Below are positions 26,367 through 34,880 of a DNA stretch of 35,090 nt, piece by piece (position 1 is the stretch's first letter; every line of letters begins with the position of its first letter). The stretch lies in the NCBI GenBank assembly GCA_020720045.1, contig DYPH01000002.1, forward strand, positions 1 through 35,090, read 5' to 3'. The translations under genes and the position numbers were made by a program. Source of the stretch: Sorangium cellulosum. Its GTDB lineage: Bacteria; Myxococcota_A; Polyangia; Polyangiales; Polyangiaceae. Below the pieces are notes generated by a model, which was given only the letters and a program-made list of their open reading frames with translations, made no database searches and had not been told where the DNA came from.

Positions 26367-27689
26367 ATGAGTTCGGACCAAGAGGCGCCCCAACGCGAAC
26401 TGCCGCGGACCGACGTAGATGGCGATTTCCGGCAGTCGGACCTTCTGCGGGCGCTGATTGATTCGCTCCCCGATCTCGTCTTTTTCAAAGACACAAGAAG
26501 CGTCTACCTTGGGTGCAACAAGGCCTTCGAACGTTTTTTTGGCCACCCGGAACGCGACATCGTCGGAAAAACCGACTTCGACTTTGTCGCTCCGGAACAA
26601 GCGCGTGAGTTTCAAGCGAACGATGCAGCGATGCTTGCGCTCGAATCCGGCAGAATCAATGAAGAATCTGTGCTTGCCGCCGACGGCCAACTGCTCCACC
26701 TTGAGACGTTAAAGACGCCGCTCCGAGACGCGAGTGGCACGATACGCGGACTCATTGGTGTCGCGCGGGATATCGGTGAGCGCCGACACTTTCGCGCCGA
26801 ACTTGAAGCAATGAATGCCCACCTCGAGCGCCGCGTAGCGGAACGCACCGCTGAACTGCTCGCAGCGAATGAGCAGCTTTCCCAAGCAATGGGGCAACTT
26901 GTCGAGGCGGAAAAACTTGCTGCTCTGGGGAGCCTCGTCGCGGGCGTCGCCCACGAATTGAATACCCCCCTCGGCAATGCGCGCGTCGTCGCAACAACGC
27001 TTCAGAGTAGGGTCGCCGCGTTCGAGGCGTCGCTTGCAGAGCCCTCAGGCCTTAAACGATCGACGTTGCAGGCCTTTCTTCGAGACGCCCGTGACGCCGC
27101 CGACCTGCTCGCGCGGAGTCACGAGCGGGCGTCGCTTCTCATTTCTCAATTCAAGTCGGTCGCCATCGATCAAACAAGCGAACGCCGCCGCAGCTTCACG
27201 CTAGGCGAGATTTTCGAAGAGTTGTTGGCACCTTTTCGGCCGCAGCTTCGTGCGGCCAATGTTGCCATTCAGGTTAATCTTGAAAGTGAGATGACTCTCG
27301 ATTCTTATCCGGGTCCGCTGGAACAAGTGTTCGCAAATTTGATTCAGAACTCGCTCCTCCACGCCTATTCAGATCCCGGTCGCGCCGAAACGGGAACAAT
27401 CTGCATCAACGCGCGCGATCTCGGCGACTTCGTGGAAGTTCGCTTCGCTGACGACGGTTCTGGGATGACGGATGCCGTCGCCGCACATGCCTTCGAGCCC
27501 TTTTACACAACGAAGCTCGGTGCTGGCGGTTCGGGGCTTGGACTCGCAATTGTTAGAAACATTGTTCGCGGAGTTCTTGGTGGGGAAATTGTATTTGATG
27601 GCAAGCACCGCACGGGTAACTCCCGCGGAACGGCGTTCCTCATTCGGCTTCACAAGGTCGCGCCGCGGCGCGAGGAGGTCACCCAATGA
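26367..27689 (+). CDS. PAS-domain sensor histidine kinase
   Basis: 440 aa from ATG 26367 (an ATG at 26328 is also possible). A PAS domain covers about residues 27-137 (LIDSLPDLVFFKD, GKTDFDFVAPEQ, GLIGVARDIGER). A coiled coil (LERRVAERTAELLAANEQL) leads to the H-box AGVAHELNTPLGNAR with H196. The catalytic ATPase has N-box FANLIQNSLLHAY, G1 DDGSGM, F-box FEPFYTTK and G2 GSGLGLAI, all intact. No membrane segment or signal peptide is seen, so it is a soluble sensor. Its stop overlaps the start of the downstream response regulator by 4 bp (ATGA), which makes them a translationally coupled two-component pair. Confidence 0.95.
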   Translation: MSSDQEAPQRELPRTDVDGDFRQSDLLRALIDSLPDLVFFKDTRSVYLGCNKAFERFFGHPERDIVGKTDFDFVAPEQAREFQANDAAMLALESGRINEESVLAADGQLLHLETLKTPLRDASGTIRGLIGVARDIGERRHFRAELEAMNAHLERRVAERTAELLAANEQLSQAMGQLVEAEKLAALGSLVAGVAHELNTPLGNARVVATTLQSRVAAFEASLAEPSGLKRSTLQAFLRDARDAADLLARSHERASLLISQFKSVAIDQTSERRRSFTLGEIFEELLAPFRPQLRAANVAIQVNLESEMTLDSYPGPLEQVFANLIQNSLLHAYSDPGRAETGTICINARDLGDFVEVRFADDGSGMTDAVAAHAFEPFYTTKLGAGGSGLGLAIVRNIVRGVLGGEIVFDGKHRTGNSRGTAFLIRLHKVAPRREEVTQ

Positions 27690-30037
27690 ATGAGGCGGAT
27701 GACCTCCTTCTCCTCGACGACGAAGACGCACTGCCGCCGAGTTCCGCGCTGGTGTGGACGGTCCTCGTCGTAGACGACGACGACGAGGTCCATATCGCGA
27801 CGCGAATTGCTCTTCGCGACGAGGTAATTTCCGGTCGCAAACTATCGTTACTTCACGCGTATTCGCGGAAGGAAGCGGAGGAGATTCTGGCCCGCAATCC
27901 GGATATTGCGGTCGTTCTTCTCGACGTCGGGATGGAAGAGTCTGACGCCGGTCTCCGCCTTGTCGGCGCGATTCGCGACCGTTTCCACAACTCGAGGGTC
28001 CGAATTATCTTGAGGACGGGGCAGCCCGGCTATGCGCCCGAGCTGGATGTTGTTCGACGGTTTGACATCAATGACTACCGAACGAAGTCAGAACTTACGC
28101 AAGTTCGTTTGGTTACGGCGGTAACCGCCGCCATCCGCTCTTTCGCCCATCTTTCGCAACTTGAGCGGCATCGCGCGGGGCTCGAGTTGGTCGTCGGCGC
28201 CTCCAGGGACCTCATTCGCCGCAACGGCGTCGCGAGTTTCGCGGAAGGCGTACTTACACAACTTGCTGCTATTCTTGATGTTTCTGCGGAAGGCATCGTC
28301 GCGGCCTACCGCCCGACGCCCGCCGACAAGGATTCCGGGCCGCAATCGAGCCGGTTCACGATCGTTGGCGCGACGGGCGGGCACGCGAACTACGTGGCTT
28401 CGCCGCTCTCCGCGATTCCCGACGGCGCCGTAGCCGACTCGATCTTGGCGTGTGTCCGCGAGCGCATCAATATTTTCGCCAATACCTATGCGGTTTTGTA
28501 CATCTCGTCGGCGGCGCCCGCCGAGGGGACAGCACGTGGCGTTGTCGGGCGAACGATGATCGAGGGGGCGGTCTATGTGGCGACCGGGCGCCCCGTCGAA
28601 GGGGCGCATCGAGCGCTCGTCGAGGTATTTGCTGCGAACGTCGCTGCGGCCTTCGCGAACGTCGCACTTTTCGAAGAACTTGAACACCTTGCGTACCACG
28701 ACACCGCTACGGGGCTCCGTAACCGTGCCGGCCTGCTTCACGCACTCGCGACGTCGGGTGGGCGTTGGCGGACCGACCCCGACGGTGCAGAGCCGGTGCT
28801 GGCGCTGATTGACATCGCCGATTTTGGGGCGACCAACCACCACCTCGGCCACGATGCGGGGGGCGCGCTGCTGGCTGCGATCGCCCGTCGCCTGGAGAGC
28901 CACGTGCTGGGCGGCGGTCTCGTCGCGCGGGTCGGGGACGACCTGTTCGCGGTGGTCGGTCCGGCGCCGCTTGTAGCCCCCGAAGCGCTCCGGCAGACGT
29001 TGATTGAGCCCTTTTCCCTTCCGTCGACTGCCGCCGAGGCGGGCCTTTCCGACGGGGCGCCCTGCGACAGCGTCGCCTATCAGCGCGTAAATGTCCGATT
29101 CGCCATCGGTTTTGCCGCGACTCTCCGTGAAGGTGGCAAGGCAGCGCTCCGTCAAGCAAGCCTGGCGCTTGCCCATGCGAAGCGAGGAAGCAGCCCCTAC
29201 GCGACACGCGAGGCGCCGCCGCTTACGGGCTTCGCCACGTTTGCCCCCGAGCTGGAAGAGCGCACCCTTGCTCGACTTTCGCTTCTCCGAAGGCTTCGAA
29301 ATGACATCGGCGCCGAACGTCTCGCCGTGTGGTTTCAGCCGCAGATTGACTTTGCGACCGGGAGCCTTTCGGGCATGGAAGGGTTGCTGCGCTGGCCCGA
29401 CGGGAAGGGTGGCTTTGTTGCGACGCCAGACCGTTTCGTCCCGCTCGCTGAACAAGCGGGATTGATTGTGGATCTTGGCCGATGGGTCCTCGATGCCTCC
29501 TGTGCCGCGCTCGCAGCCTTGCGGGGCGAAGGGCAAGCGATTCCGCGCGTTTCCGTAAACGTCAGCCCCCATCAATTTCGCAGCGAGCAGTTCGTCGACG
29601 ACGTCCGCTCCGCCTTGCTCCGACACGCTCTAAAGGGCCGCGATCTGGAACTGGAAATTACCGAAAGCGTTGCGCTCGATGATCCGGAAATCGTCCTCGC
29701 AACGATGCAAACCCTCCGCGAAAGGGGGGTCCGTTTTGCGATTGACGATTTCGGGACCGGGTACGCGTCGCTCGGGCAGTTGCGTCGACTCCCGTTCGAC
29801 GTACTTAAGATCGACCGCAGCTTTATTCGCGATCTGGATGGAAGTGCCCAGCGCTCCCTTGTCGAAACGATCCTCGCACTTGGTGCGCAGATGACCCTTG
29901 AGACGGTCGCCGAGGGGGTCGAAACCGAAGAGCATGCTGCCACGCTGCGGGCCCTCGGGTGCACGGCTGGGCAGGGATTTCTCTATGCGCGCGCGCTCCC
30001 CGTCGCTGAACTGAGTCGTTGGATCGCCTCTCGCTAG
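27686..30037 (+). CDS. Response regulator with DUF3369, degenerate GGDEF and EAL domains
   Basis: 783-aa cyclic-di-GMP signalling protein. The receiver (24-150) has the acidic pocket VVDDDDEV, phosphoacceptor D80 in LLDVGMEE, T111 and K134. A DUF3369-like region (about 155-330) follows. The GGDEF domain (about 335-500) carries VGDDLF (416-421) where active cyclases have GG(D/E)EF, so it is probably inactive for synthesis. The EAL domain (about 540-783) has EGLLRW (565-570), VNVSPHQF, LEITESV, IDDFGTGYAS (686-695), LKIDRSF and VAEGVET, so the catalytic residues are kept and c-di-GMP hydrolysis is likely. It is coupled to the histidine kinase upstream. Its stop codon lies in the target duplication of an insertion sequence. 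Confidence 0.93.
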   Translation: MNEADDLLLLDDEDALPPSSALVWTVLVVDDDDEVHIATRIALRDEVISGRKLSLLHAYSRKEAEEILARNPDIAVVLLDVGMEESDAGLRLVGAIRDRFHNSRVRIILRTGQPGYAPELDVVRRFDINDYRTKSELTQVRLVTAVTAAIRSFAHLSQLERHRAGLELVVGASRDLIRRNGVASFAEGVLTQLAAILDVSAEGIVAAYRPTPADKDSGPQSSRFTIVGATGGHANYVASPLSAIPDGAVADSILACVRERINIFANTYAVLYISSAAPAEGTARGVVGRTMIEGAVYVATGRPVEGAHRALVEVFAANVAAAFANVALFEELEHLAYHDTATGLRNRAGLLHALATSGGRWRTDPDGAEPVLALIDIADFGATNHHLGHDAGGALLAAIARRLESHVLGGGLVARVGDDLFAVVGPAPLVAPEALRQTLIEPFSLPSTAAEAGLSDGAPCDSVAYQRVNVRFAIGFAATLREGGKAALRQASLALAHAKRGSSPYATREAPPLTGFATFAPELEERTLARLSLLRRLRNDIGAERLAVWFQPQIDFATGSLSGMEGLLRWPDGKGGFVATPDRFVPLAEQAGLIVDLGRWVLDASCAALAALRGEGQAIPRVSVNVSPHQFRSEQFVDDVRSALLRHALKGRDLELEITESVALDDPEIVLATMQTLRERGVRFAIDDFGTGYASLGQLRRLPFDVLKIDRSFIRDLDGSAQRSLVETILALGAQMTLETVAEGVETEEHAATLRALGCTAGQGFLYARALPVAELSRWIASR

Positions 30038-30864
30038 GGCCTGTCCCTAAATTCGCATCCACATGCGGATGCAAGCGAGGGTAACGACAGCGCTGTAGTT
30101 GCGCAGAGTCTTCTCATACCTGGTAGCAAATCTGCGCATTTGCTTAAGCATATTAAAGGCACATTCGACGCCGGAGCGCGCGCGGTAGAGGTCCTTATCC
30201 AACGGAATTCGCGACGACCGAATGCGGTTGCACGCAATTACAGCTTGCGCCCCACGTTCCTTCAGCGCGTGCCGAATTGCATTATTGTCATAGGCTTTAT
30301 CTGCCAGCAAACACTTCGGAGATACTCGCTCGATGAGTGACAGTGCGGGGACGGAGTCGTGGCGCTGGCCCTCCGTTATGTCGAAAATCACGGGCATTCC
30401 GAGGGCATCGACGACGAGGTGGACCTTCGTTGACGGGCCGCCACGGGAGCGCCCGATGGCGTGGCTTTGTGCCCCCCTTTTCCTCCCGCCGCGTGCTGAT
30501 GGGCGCGATTGATGGTGCTGTCTAGGCTGTGCCACTCGTCATCGCAATCCAGCTTGATAGCCATAAAAAGCCGTTCAAACTTTCCGCTCTTCGCACATCG
30601 ATCAAACCGATTGAAAACGGTTTTCCACGAGCCGAAGTCGGCGGGCAGATCTCGCCACGGGACCCCCGTTCGAGCCCACCAGAATACCGCCTCAAGGAAG
30701 TTCCGGTCGTCGCGTCCGGGTCTCCCTCGTCCCGCGTCCGCCGCGAGGAAAGCCTCGACCCGCGCCCATCGTCGATCGTCGAATTCGCAGCGATTCATGA
30801 CGACTTGCCTATCGATCACGTCTCGCATCGAATGTGGATCCCTATTTTTAGGGACAGGCCCTAG
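30034..30864 (-). mobile_element. IS5-family (IS427-type) insertion sequence with CTAG target duplication
   Basis: The element itself runs 30038-30860 (823 bp). Its ends are inverted repeats GGCCTGTCCCTAAA (14 bp perfect, with further partial match). Both ends are flanked by CTAG (30034-30037 and 30861-30864), the target site expected for the IS427 group. It carries one transposase in two overlapping frames on the minus strand. Both ends and duplications are identical, which suggests a recent insertion. The left CTAG supplies the last base and the TAG stop of the preceding EAL gene. Confidence 0.92.
30047..30828 (-). CDS. IS5-family transposase in two overlapping frames
   Basis: The first frame (30828-30388; an internal ATG at 30798 is a likelier start) holds the DUF4096-type N-terminus (FDDRRWARVEAFL, FWWARTGVPWRDLPADFGSW) and the first catalytic Asp in SLDSTINRAHQH. 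The second frame (to 30047) continues with IGRSRGGPSTKVHLVVDALG, LLADKAYDNNAI (second Asp) and SGVECAFNMLKQMRRFATRYEK (Glu), so DDE is complete. The frames join by a -1 shift at the A4G6 tract (complement of 30472-30481). In this IS group such shifts can be programmed. Adding one G would also give a single continuous transposase, as in other IS5 members. Confidence 0.9.
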
Positions 30865-30905
30865 CGTTTCGTCGAGGGGAAGACGAGACGGCGGCGCTGC
30901 GATAG

Positions 30906-31175
30906 GCGACGCCGCTCCCAGCCATTTCGCTGGCGGTCACGACCGGACGGGCTCTGTTGAATGGCGCCCGCCGTCTCTCGCGACGCCGCTCCCAGCCATT
31001 TCGCTGGCGGTCACGACCGGACGGGCCCTGTTGAATGGCGCCCGCCGTCTCTCGCGACGCCGCTCCCAGCCATTTCGCTGGCGGTCACGAACGGCCGGGC
31101 CCTGTTGAATGGCGCCCGCCGTCTCGCGACGCCGCTCCCAGCCATTTCGCTGGCGGTCACGAACGGACGGGCCCT
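30906..31175. repeat. Tandem repeat of 74 bp, 3.6 copies
   Basis: Units start at 30906, 30980, 31054 and 31126; the first two periods are 74 bp, the third 72 bp because of a lost CT. The copies differ at only a few positions. Each unit contains CCAGC-CATTTC-GCTGG, a 5-bp stem with 6-nt loop. The period is not a multiple of three and frames run differently in each copy, so it is not a protein repeat. It lies between the insertion sequence and the YceI gene, in the 408-bp gene-free stretch 30865-31272. Confidence 0.92.
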
Positions 31176-31272
31176 TCGTTCCGCTGCGCGCACCCTCGCG
31201 TTGTTGCGCGTCCGGCTAGGCGGAACGCTCTTCCCAAACTAGGTTGCCTGAAACTTCAAACAGGAAAAACAA

Positions 31273-31875
31273 ATGAAGAAGGTCGCGCTATTTTCCGTGC
31301 TTGCATTTCTCGTGCCTGCGACCGCCTTTGCCGATAGCTACGAGATTGATCCGATGCACTCGCAGGTCGGATTCGAAGTTCGTCACGCGATGGTCTCTAC
31401 CGTCCACGGAAAATTCGACAAATTTTCTGGAACCCTCGAGATCAATGACAAGCGCCCCGAAGACGACAAGATCGTCGTTGAGATTGACGCGACGTCAATC
31501 AACACCGGCGTCGATAAGCGCGACGGTCACCTAAAGTCGCCGGACTTTTTTGATGTCGCTAAATTCCCGAAGATCACCTTCGTACCCAAGATCGTTCGCG
31601 CGACGGAGAACGGAAAACTTGAAGTTATCGGGGACTTTACGATGCACGGCGTCACGAAGTCGGTGCTCGTCGACACCGTCTCGCCGGATGTCGTCAATCC
31701 GATGGACAAGTTGAAGCACCGTGGCGCCCACGCAACGACGACGATTAACCGCCAAGATTTTGGTGTGAAGTGGAACGTTCCGCTAGGCAAAGGGGCCGAA
31801 GAAGTCATGGTTGGTAACGACGTGAAGATTGAAATCGATCTAGAAGTCGTAGAGAAGAAGGCCGCAAAGAAGTGA
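31273..31875 (+). CDS. YceI family protein (periplasmic lipid-binding lipocalin-like)
   Basis: 200 aa with a signal peptide (MKKVALFSVLAFLVPATAFA, cleavage before DSYEID). The mature part has the YceI pattern: YEIDPMHSQVGFEVRHAMVS, VHGKFDKFSGTLEI, VEIDATSINTGVDKRDGHL, SPDFFDVAKFPKITF, GDFTMHGVTKSV and DFGVKWN. YceI proteins bind polyisoprenoid or related lipids in a beta-barrel and occur in the periplasm. The length matches the family. AGGAAAA lies about 8 nt before the ATG. It stands alone, with its own terminator. The bound lipid is not known. Confidence 0.96.
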   Translation: MKKVALFSVLAFLVPATAFADSYEIDPMHSQVGFEVRHAMVSTVHGKFDKFSGTLEINDKRPEDDKIVVEIDATSINTGVDKRDGHLKSPDFFDVAKFPKITFVPKIVRATENGKLEVIGDFTMHGVTKSVLVDTVSPDVVNPMDKLKHRGAHATTTINRQDFGVKWNVPLGKGAEEVMVGNDVKIEIDLEVVEKKAAKK

Positions 31876-31922
31876 TTCTTGTGCTGCGCCGCTGACGTCG
31901 CGGTAGCCAGCACTCATCAAGG

Positions 31923-31955
31923 AGCCCTCCGTCGATAGTCGGGGGGCTTTCTTTC
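31923..31955 (+). terminator. Rho-independent terminator of the YceI gene
   Basis: A 9-bp stem (AGCCCTCCG pairing with CGGGGGGCT, one wobble) with an 8-nt loop is followed by TTCTTTC. It lies 48 bp after the YceI stop. The rest of the 335-bp interval 31876-32210 has no recognised gene, and the open frame running through it ahead of the helicase looks non-coding. Confidence 0.8.
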
Positions 31956-32210
31956 GTCTGTCGCATGCCTGTTCTCGGTCGCATTCGCCGATCGAAAAAC
32001 GGTCCCCGTTTTCGCCCCGTAGCTTTGTGCTTGCTCTTTGACGTTTGCTGCCGCATACCGCCTTCCCCTTTTTTGACCGCCTCCGTGGGACTGCAAATCG
32101 CAGCCGGGGAGGGGAGCGGCTCGGTCCCGTTCGGCATGTCCGGCGCGATTCGAGCCTTTTCGGCGCCCGAATTCGCCCGTTCGCTTCGCGAACTGGACTT
32201 CGGTCGACAC

Positions 32211-34685
32211 ATGGCCGATTCGTTTTCGCGGATCGTCACAGGCGCGACGGGCCAAGAGGCCCTCGACTCGGAGCGGTGGATGCAACAGGCTACGCAAGCG
32301 GCGGCGAATCGAAAAGAGATTGAAGTTCCCGGACTTGAAGAAGACGCCGAGGGAATCGCGATTGTCCGTGAGGAGCTGAAGCTTCTTGCCACGGTCGAGA
32401 CGGCGCTGGAAGCTGCTGCGCGTGCCGCCGCCGTCCCCGAGGAGACCCGCGACGACGCGCTTCTCCTCGAATTGCGCGAAGAAATCGCGATCGCGAAGCC
32501 GGAAGACATGCCGGCGCTCCTCGAACAGATGCACAACCTTGGCGCGCTCCGTTCCCAGCGAGGGAAGGGGGTCGTCGGCGCGATCAACCGAAAGAGCCCC
32601 TATTTCGGACACTTGCGTCTCGAAGAGCAGTTTCAAGGCAAGCCGCGCCGCCGTGACGTCTTGATTGGCGCGAAGAGCTACGTGGATGCGTCGGCCGGCG
32701 TTCGCATCGTCGACTGGCGTAACGCCCCCGTGAGCCGCATTTTTTATCGCTACCAGGAGGGGGACGACTACGAAGAACTCCTCGGCGACCAATTGGTGGA
32801 CGGCCACGTTCTCGCCCGCCGAAGCGTTGCCATCGTCAAAGGGGAGCTGCGCCGGGTGTCGTCCCCCCAGGGCGTCTTCGTCAAATCGCCAAACGGCAGC
32901 TGGAAGCGACTCGCGGTCAACGCGTCGCGCCTTGTAACCGACCGAAAGAGCGGCGACAAAAACACTGCAAAGCTCGGCATTGGGGCCGATGGCGAGCTCC
33001 GCGAGGACAAGGTCCTTCCGGCGATTGCCGCGCTTCTCGACAAGGCCCAGTACGATCTGATCACGAAGCCGGGGGCCGGAATCATTGCGATTCAGGGCTC
33101 TGCCGGCTCCGGGAAGACGACCGTCGGCCTCCACCGCGTCGCTTACCTCGCGACGACGGAGCCGGGGCGGTTCCGCCCGGACAAGATCCTCGTGGTGGTG
33201 CCGAACGAGGCGCTCATTCACTACGTCGGTCGCGTGCTCCCTGAACTCGGTGTCGACGGCGTGGCCGTGACGACGTTCAAGCGCTTTGCCGCGCGTACGG
33301 TCGTCGCGCTGTTCCCCCGACTGCCGACGGCGGTTTCGGAAGACACTCCGGCGATTGTCTCCCGCGCAAAGACGCACGGCGCGATGCTCCGCGGCGTTCA
33401 TGCCGTCGTCGCCAAGCTCGTCGCCGACGTCGAAAAGCGTCTTGAAACCGCGATGTTGAAGTGGCCGGATGGCCAGCCGGTCCTCCAGGCCTGGAAAGCG
33501 ACGGCGGGGAAGAACCCGGAAGTCCCGGAACCGCTCGACGTTCGCCTGCAGACGCTCGGCCAGTGGCTCGCGAATAAGAAGGAAATTCAGGGAATTTCGA
33601 AGGCTTCTGACCTTCCGCCGGTCACCCGTACCGGTGCGGAGTCGCTCGTCGGCGACCTTCGCAAGACTGCCCGCAACGTGCTTTCTGCGTGGGACGACGT
33701 CCTCACGTCGAAGGAGGGGCTCGAGTCCTGGTTCGCCAACGAGCCCGGCTTTGGCCCGTTCCAGCTCAACCAGATCCACGACTGGTGCGTCCGCCAGATC
33801 CGCCTTCGCGCAGAAGGCGAAATCGATGGGGAAGTCCCCAGCGTCGACCTCGAAGATCACGCGCTGCTCCTCCGCCTGTGGCAGCTCCTCCGTGGGCCGC
33901 TCCTCGATGGCGACGAGAAGCCGATTCGCCTGAGCCACGTCTTTGTCGACGAAGTACAGGATTCGAATCCTGTGGAACTTCGGGTACTTTTGGACCTTGC
34001 CGGCAAGGAACAGTGCGTCACGCTCGCAGGCGACGTCGCCCAGCGGATGCTTGACGACGGCGACGACCGCGGCGAGTTCTCCTGGCACGCACTCCTCGAA
34101 GAGCTCGGTGTTCCCGCAACGGCGATCGACCCGCTTCAGGTCAGCTACCGTTCGACGGCGGAGATCACGGCGTTTTCGCGCGAAGTTCTTGGGGATTTCG
34201 CCCACGAACAGGAAGCGGTCGCCCCACGAAACGGTCCGCCGGTCGAGCTCTTCGAGTTCGCGTCGCCGGGCGAGGCGGTCGCCTTTGTCGCCGACGCCCT
34301 CAAGCAGCTCTCCCTCGAGGAACCGTACGCAAACGTTGCACTTGTCGCGCGTTTCCCCCAGCAGGCGCAGGTCTACTTTGACGGGCTCGAACGCGCGGAA
34401 GTGCCCGGCATCCGTCGCGTCGCCAAGCAGAACTTCACCTGGGAGCCGGGCTTTGACGTCACCGACGTTCGCCAGACCAAAGGTCTTGAATTTGATGAGG
34501 TTATTCTCCTCGAGACGACCGCTTCCAGCTACCCGGACGCTCCGAACGCCCGCCATTCGCTCTACGTCGGTGCCACGCGTGCCGCCCACCAGCTCTGGTG
34601 CGTCTCGTCGGAAGCGGCCTCGCCCGTCGTCCAAAAAGCGCTCCTGGCCGTCGACGAAAAGCGACGCGCAAAGGCAGCCAAGTAG
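32211..34685 (+). CDS. helD: HelD-type superfamily 1 helicase
   Basis: 824 aa from ATG 32211. ATGs at 32136 and 31965 are in frame, but the added sequence looks non-coding. The N-terminal helices (about 20-120, Glu/Ala/Leu-rich) fit the HelD coiled coil, followed by the HelD signature KSPYFGHLRL, DVLIGAKSYVD and VDWRNAPVSRIFYRY. Walker A is GSAGSGKTT (about 296-304), Walker B VDEVQDSNP (about 578), then VSYRSTAEI, TKGLEFDEVILLE and LYVGATRAAHQLW (helicase motifs IV to VI). HelD proteins bind RNA polymerase and release stalled complexes or aid DNA repair; which role applies here is not visible. It is a single-gene unit ended by a terminator. Confidence 0.88.
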   Translation: MADSFSRIVTGATGQEALDSERWMQQATQAAANRKEIEVPGLEEDAEGIAIVREELKLLATVETALEAAARAAAVPEETRDDALLLELREEIAIAKPEDMPALLEQMHNLGALRSQRGKGVVGAINRKSPYFGHLRLEEQFQGKPRRRDVLIGAKSYVDASAGVRIVDWRNAPVSRIFYRYQEGDDYEELLGDQLVDGHVLARRSVAIVKGELRRVSSPQGVFVKSPNGSWKRLAVNASRLVTDRKSGDKNTAKLGIGADGELREDKVLPAIAALLDKAQYDLITKPGAGIIAIQGSAGSGKTTVGLHRVAYLATTEPGRFRPDKILVVVPNEALIHYVGRVLPELGVDGVAVTTFKRFAARTVVALFPRLPTAVSEDTPAIVSRAKTHGAMLRGVHAVVAKLVADVEKRLETAMLKWPDGQPVLQAWKATAGKNPEVPEPLDVRLQTLGQWLANKKEIQGISKASDLPPVTRTGAESLVGDLRKTARNVLSAWDDVLTSKEGLESWFANEPGFGPFQLNQIHDWCVRQIRLRAEGEIDGEVPSVDLEDHALLLRLWQLLRGPLLDGDEKPIRLSHVFVDEVQDSNPVELRVLLDLAGKEQCVTLAGDVAQRMLDDGDDRGEFSWHALLEELGVPATAIDPLQVSYRSTAEITAFSREVLGDFAHEQEAVAPRNGPPVELFEFASPGEAVAFVADALKQLSLEEPYANVALVARFPQQAQVYFDGLERAEVPGIRRVAKQNFTWEPGFDVTDVRQTKGLEFDEVILLETTASSYPDAPNARHSLYVGATRAAHQLWCVSSEAASPVVQKALLAVDEKRRAKAAK

Positions 34686-34710
34686 TTAAAACAACTCGTG
34701 TTTGTATCCG

Positions 34711-34744
34711 GAACGGCCTGGGACCTTAGGGTTCCAGGCCGTTC
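34711..34744 (+). terminator. Strong hairpin, likely terminator of helD
   Basis: A 15-bp stem (GAACGGCCTGGGACC pairing with GGTTCCAGGCCGTTC, one wobble) with a TTAG loop starts 25 nt after the helicase stop. Only a weak T stretch follows (TCATTGG), so termination strength is uncertain. Nothing else is recognised between 34745 and 34880. Confidence 0.65.
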
Positions 34745-34880
34745 TCATTGGCGCGCTATTCGTTCTCGAAGTTGACATAACTCATGCACTGAGGCCGAAG
34801 TGGAAGGCGAGTCGACGAGCGAGCTTCGCCCACGAACTCGAGCTCGCCGGGCCGCGGAGGCCGATGGGTATAGAGGGGCG

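Noticed and set aside
28088-29626. 512-codon minus-strand open frame opposite the EAL gene
   Set aside because: Shadow frame; the plus strand shows receiver, GGDEF and EAL motifs.
30509-31242. Small plus-strand open frames through the 74-bp array
   Set aside because: The same DNA unit is read in different frames in each copy, and the period is not a multiple of three, so they are not protein repeats.
31917-34634. 905-codon open frame on the minus strand opposite helD
   Set aside because: It mirrors the codon bias of a high-GC gene. Its translation is Arg/Asp/Val-rich with no family resemblance, while the plus strand has all HelD motifs.
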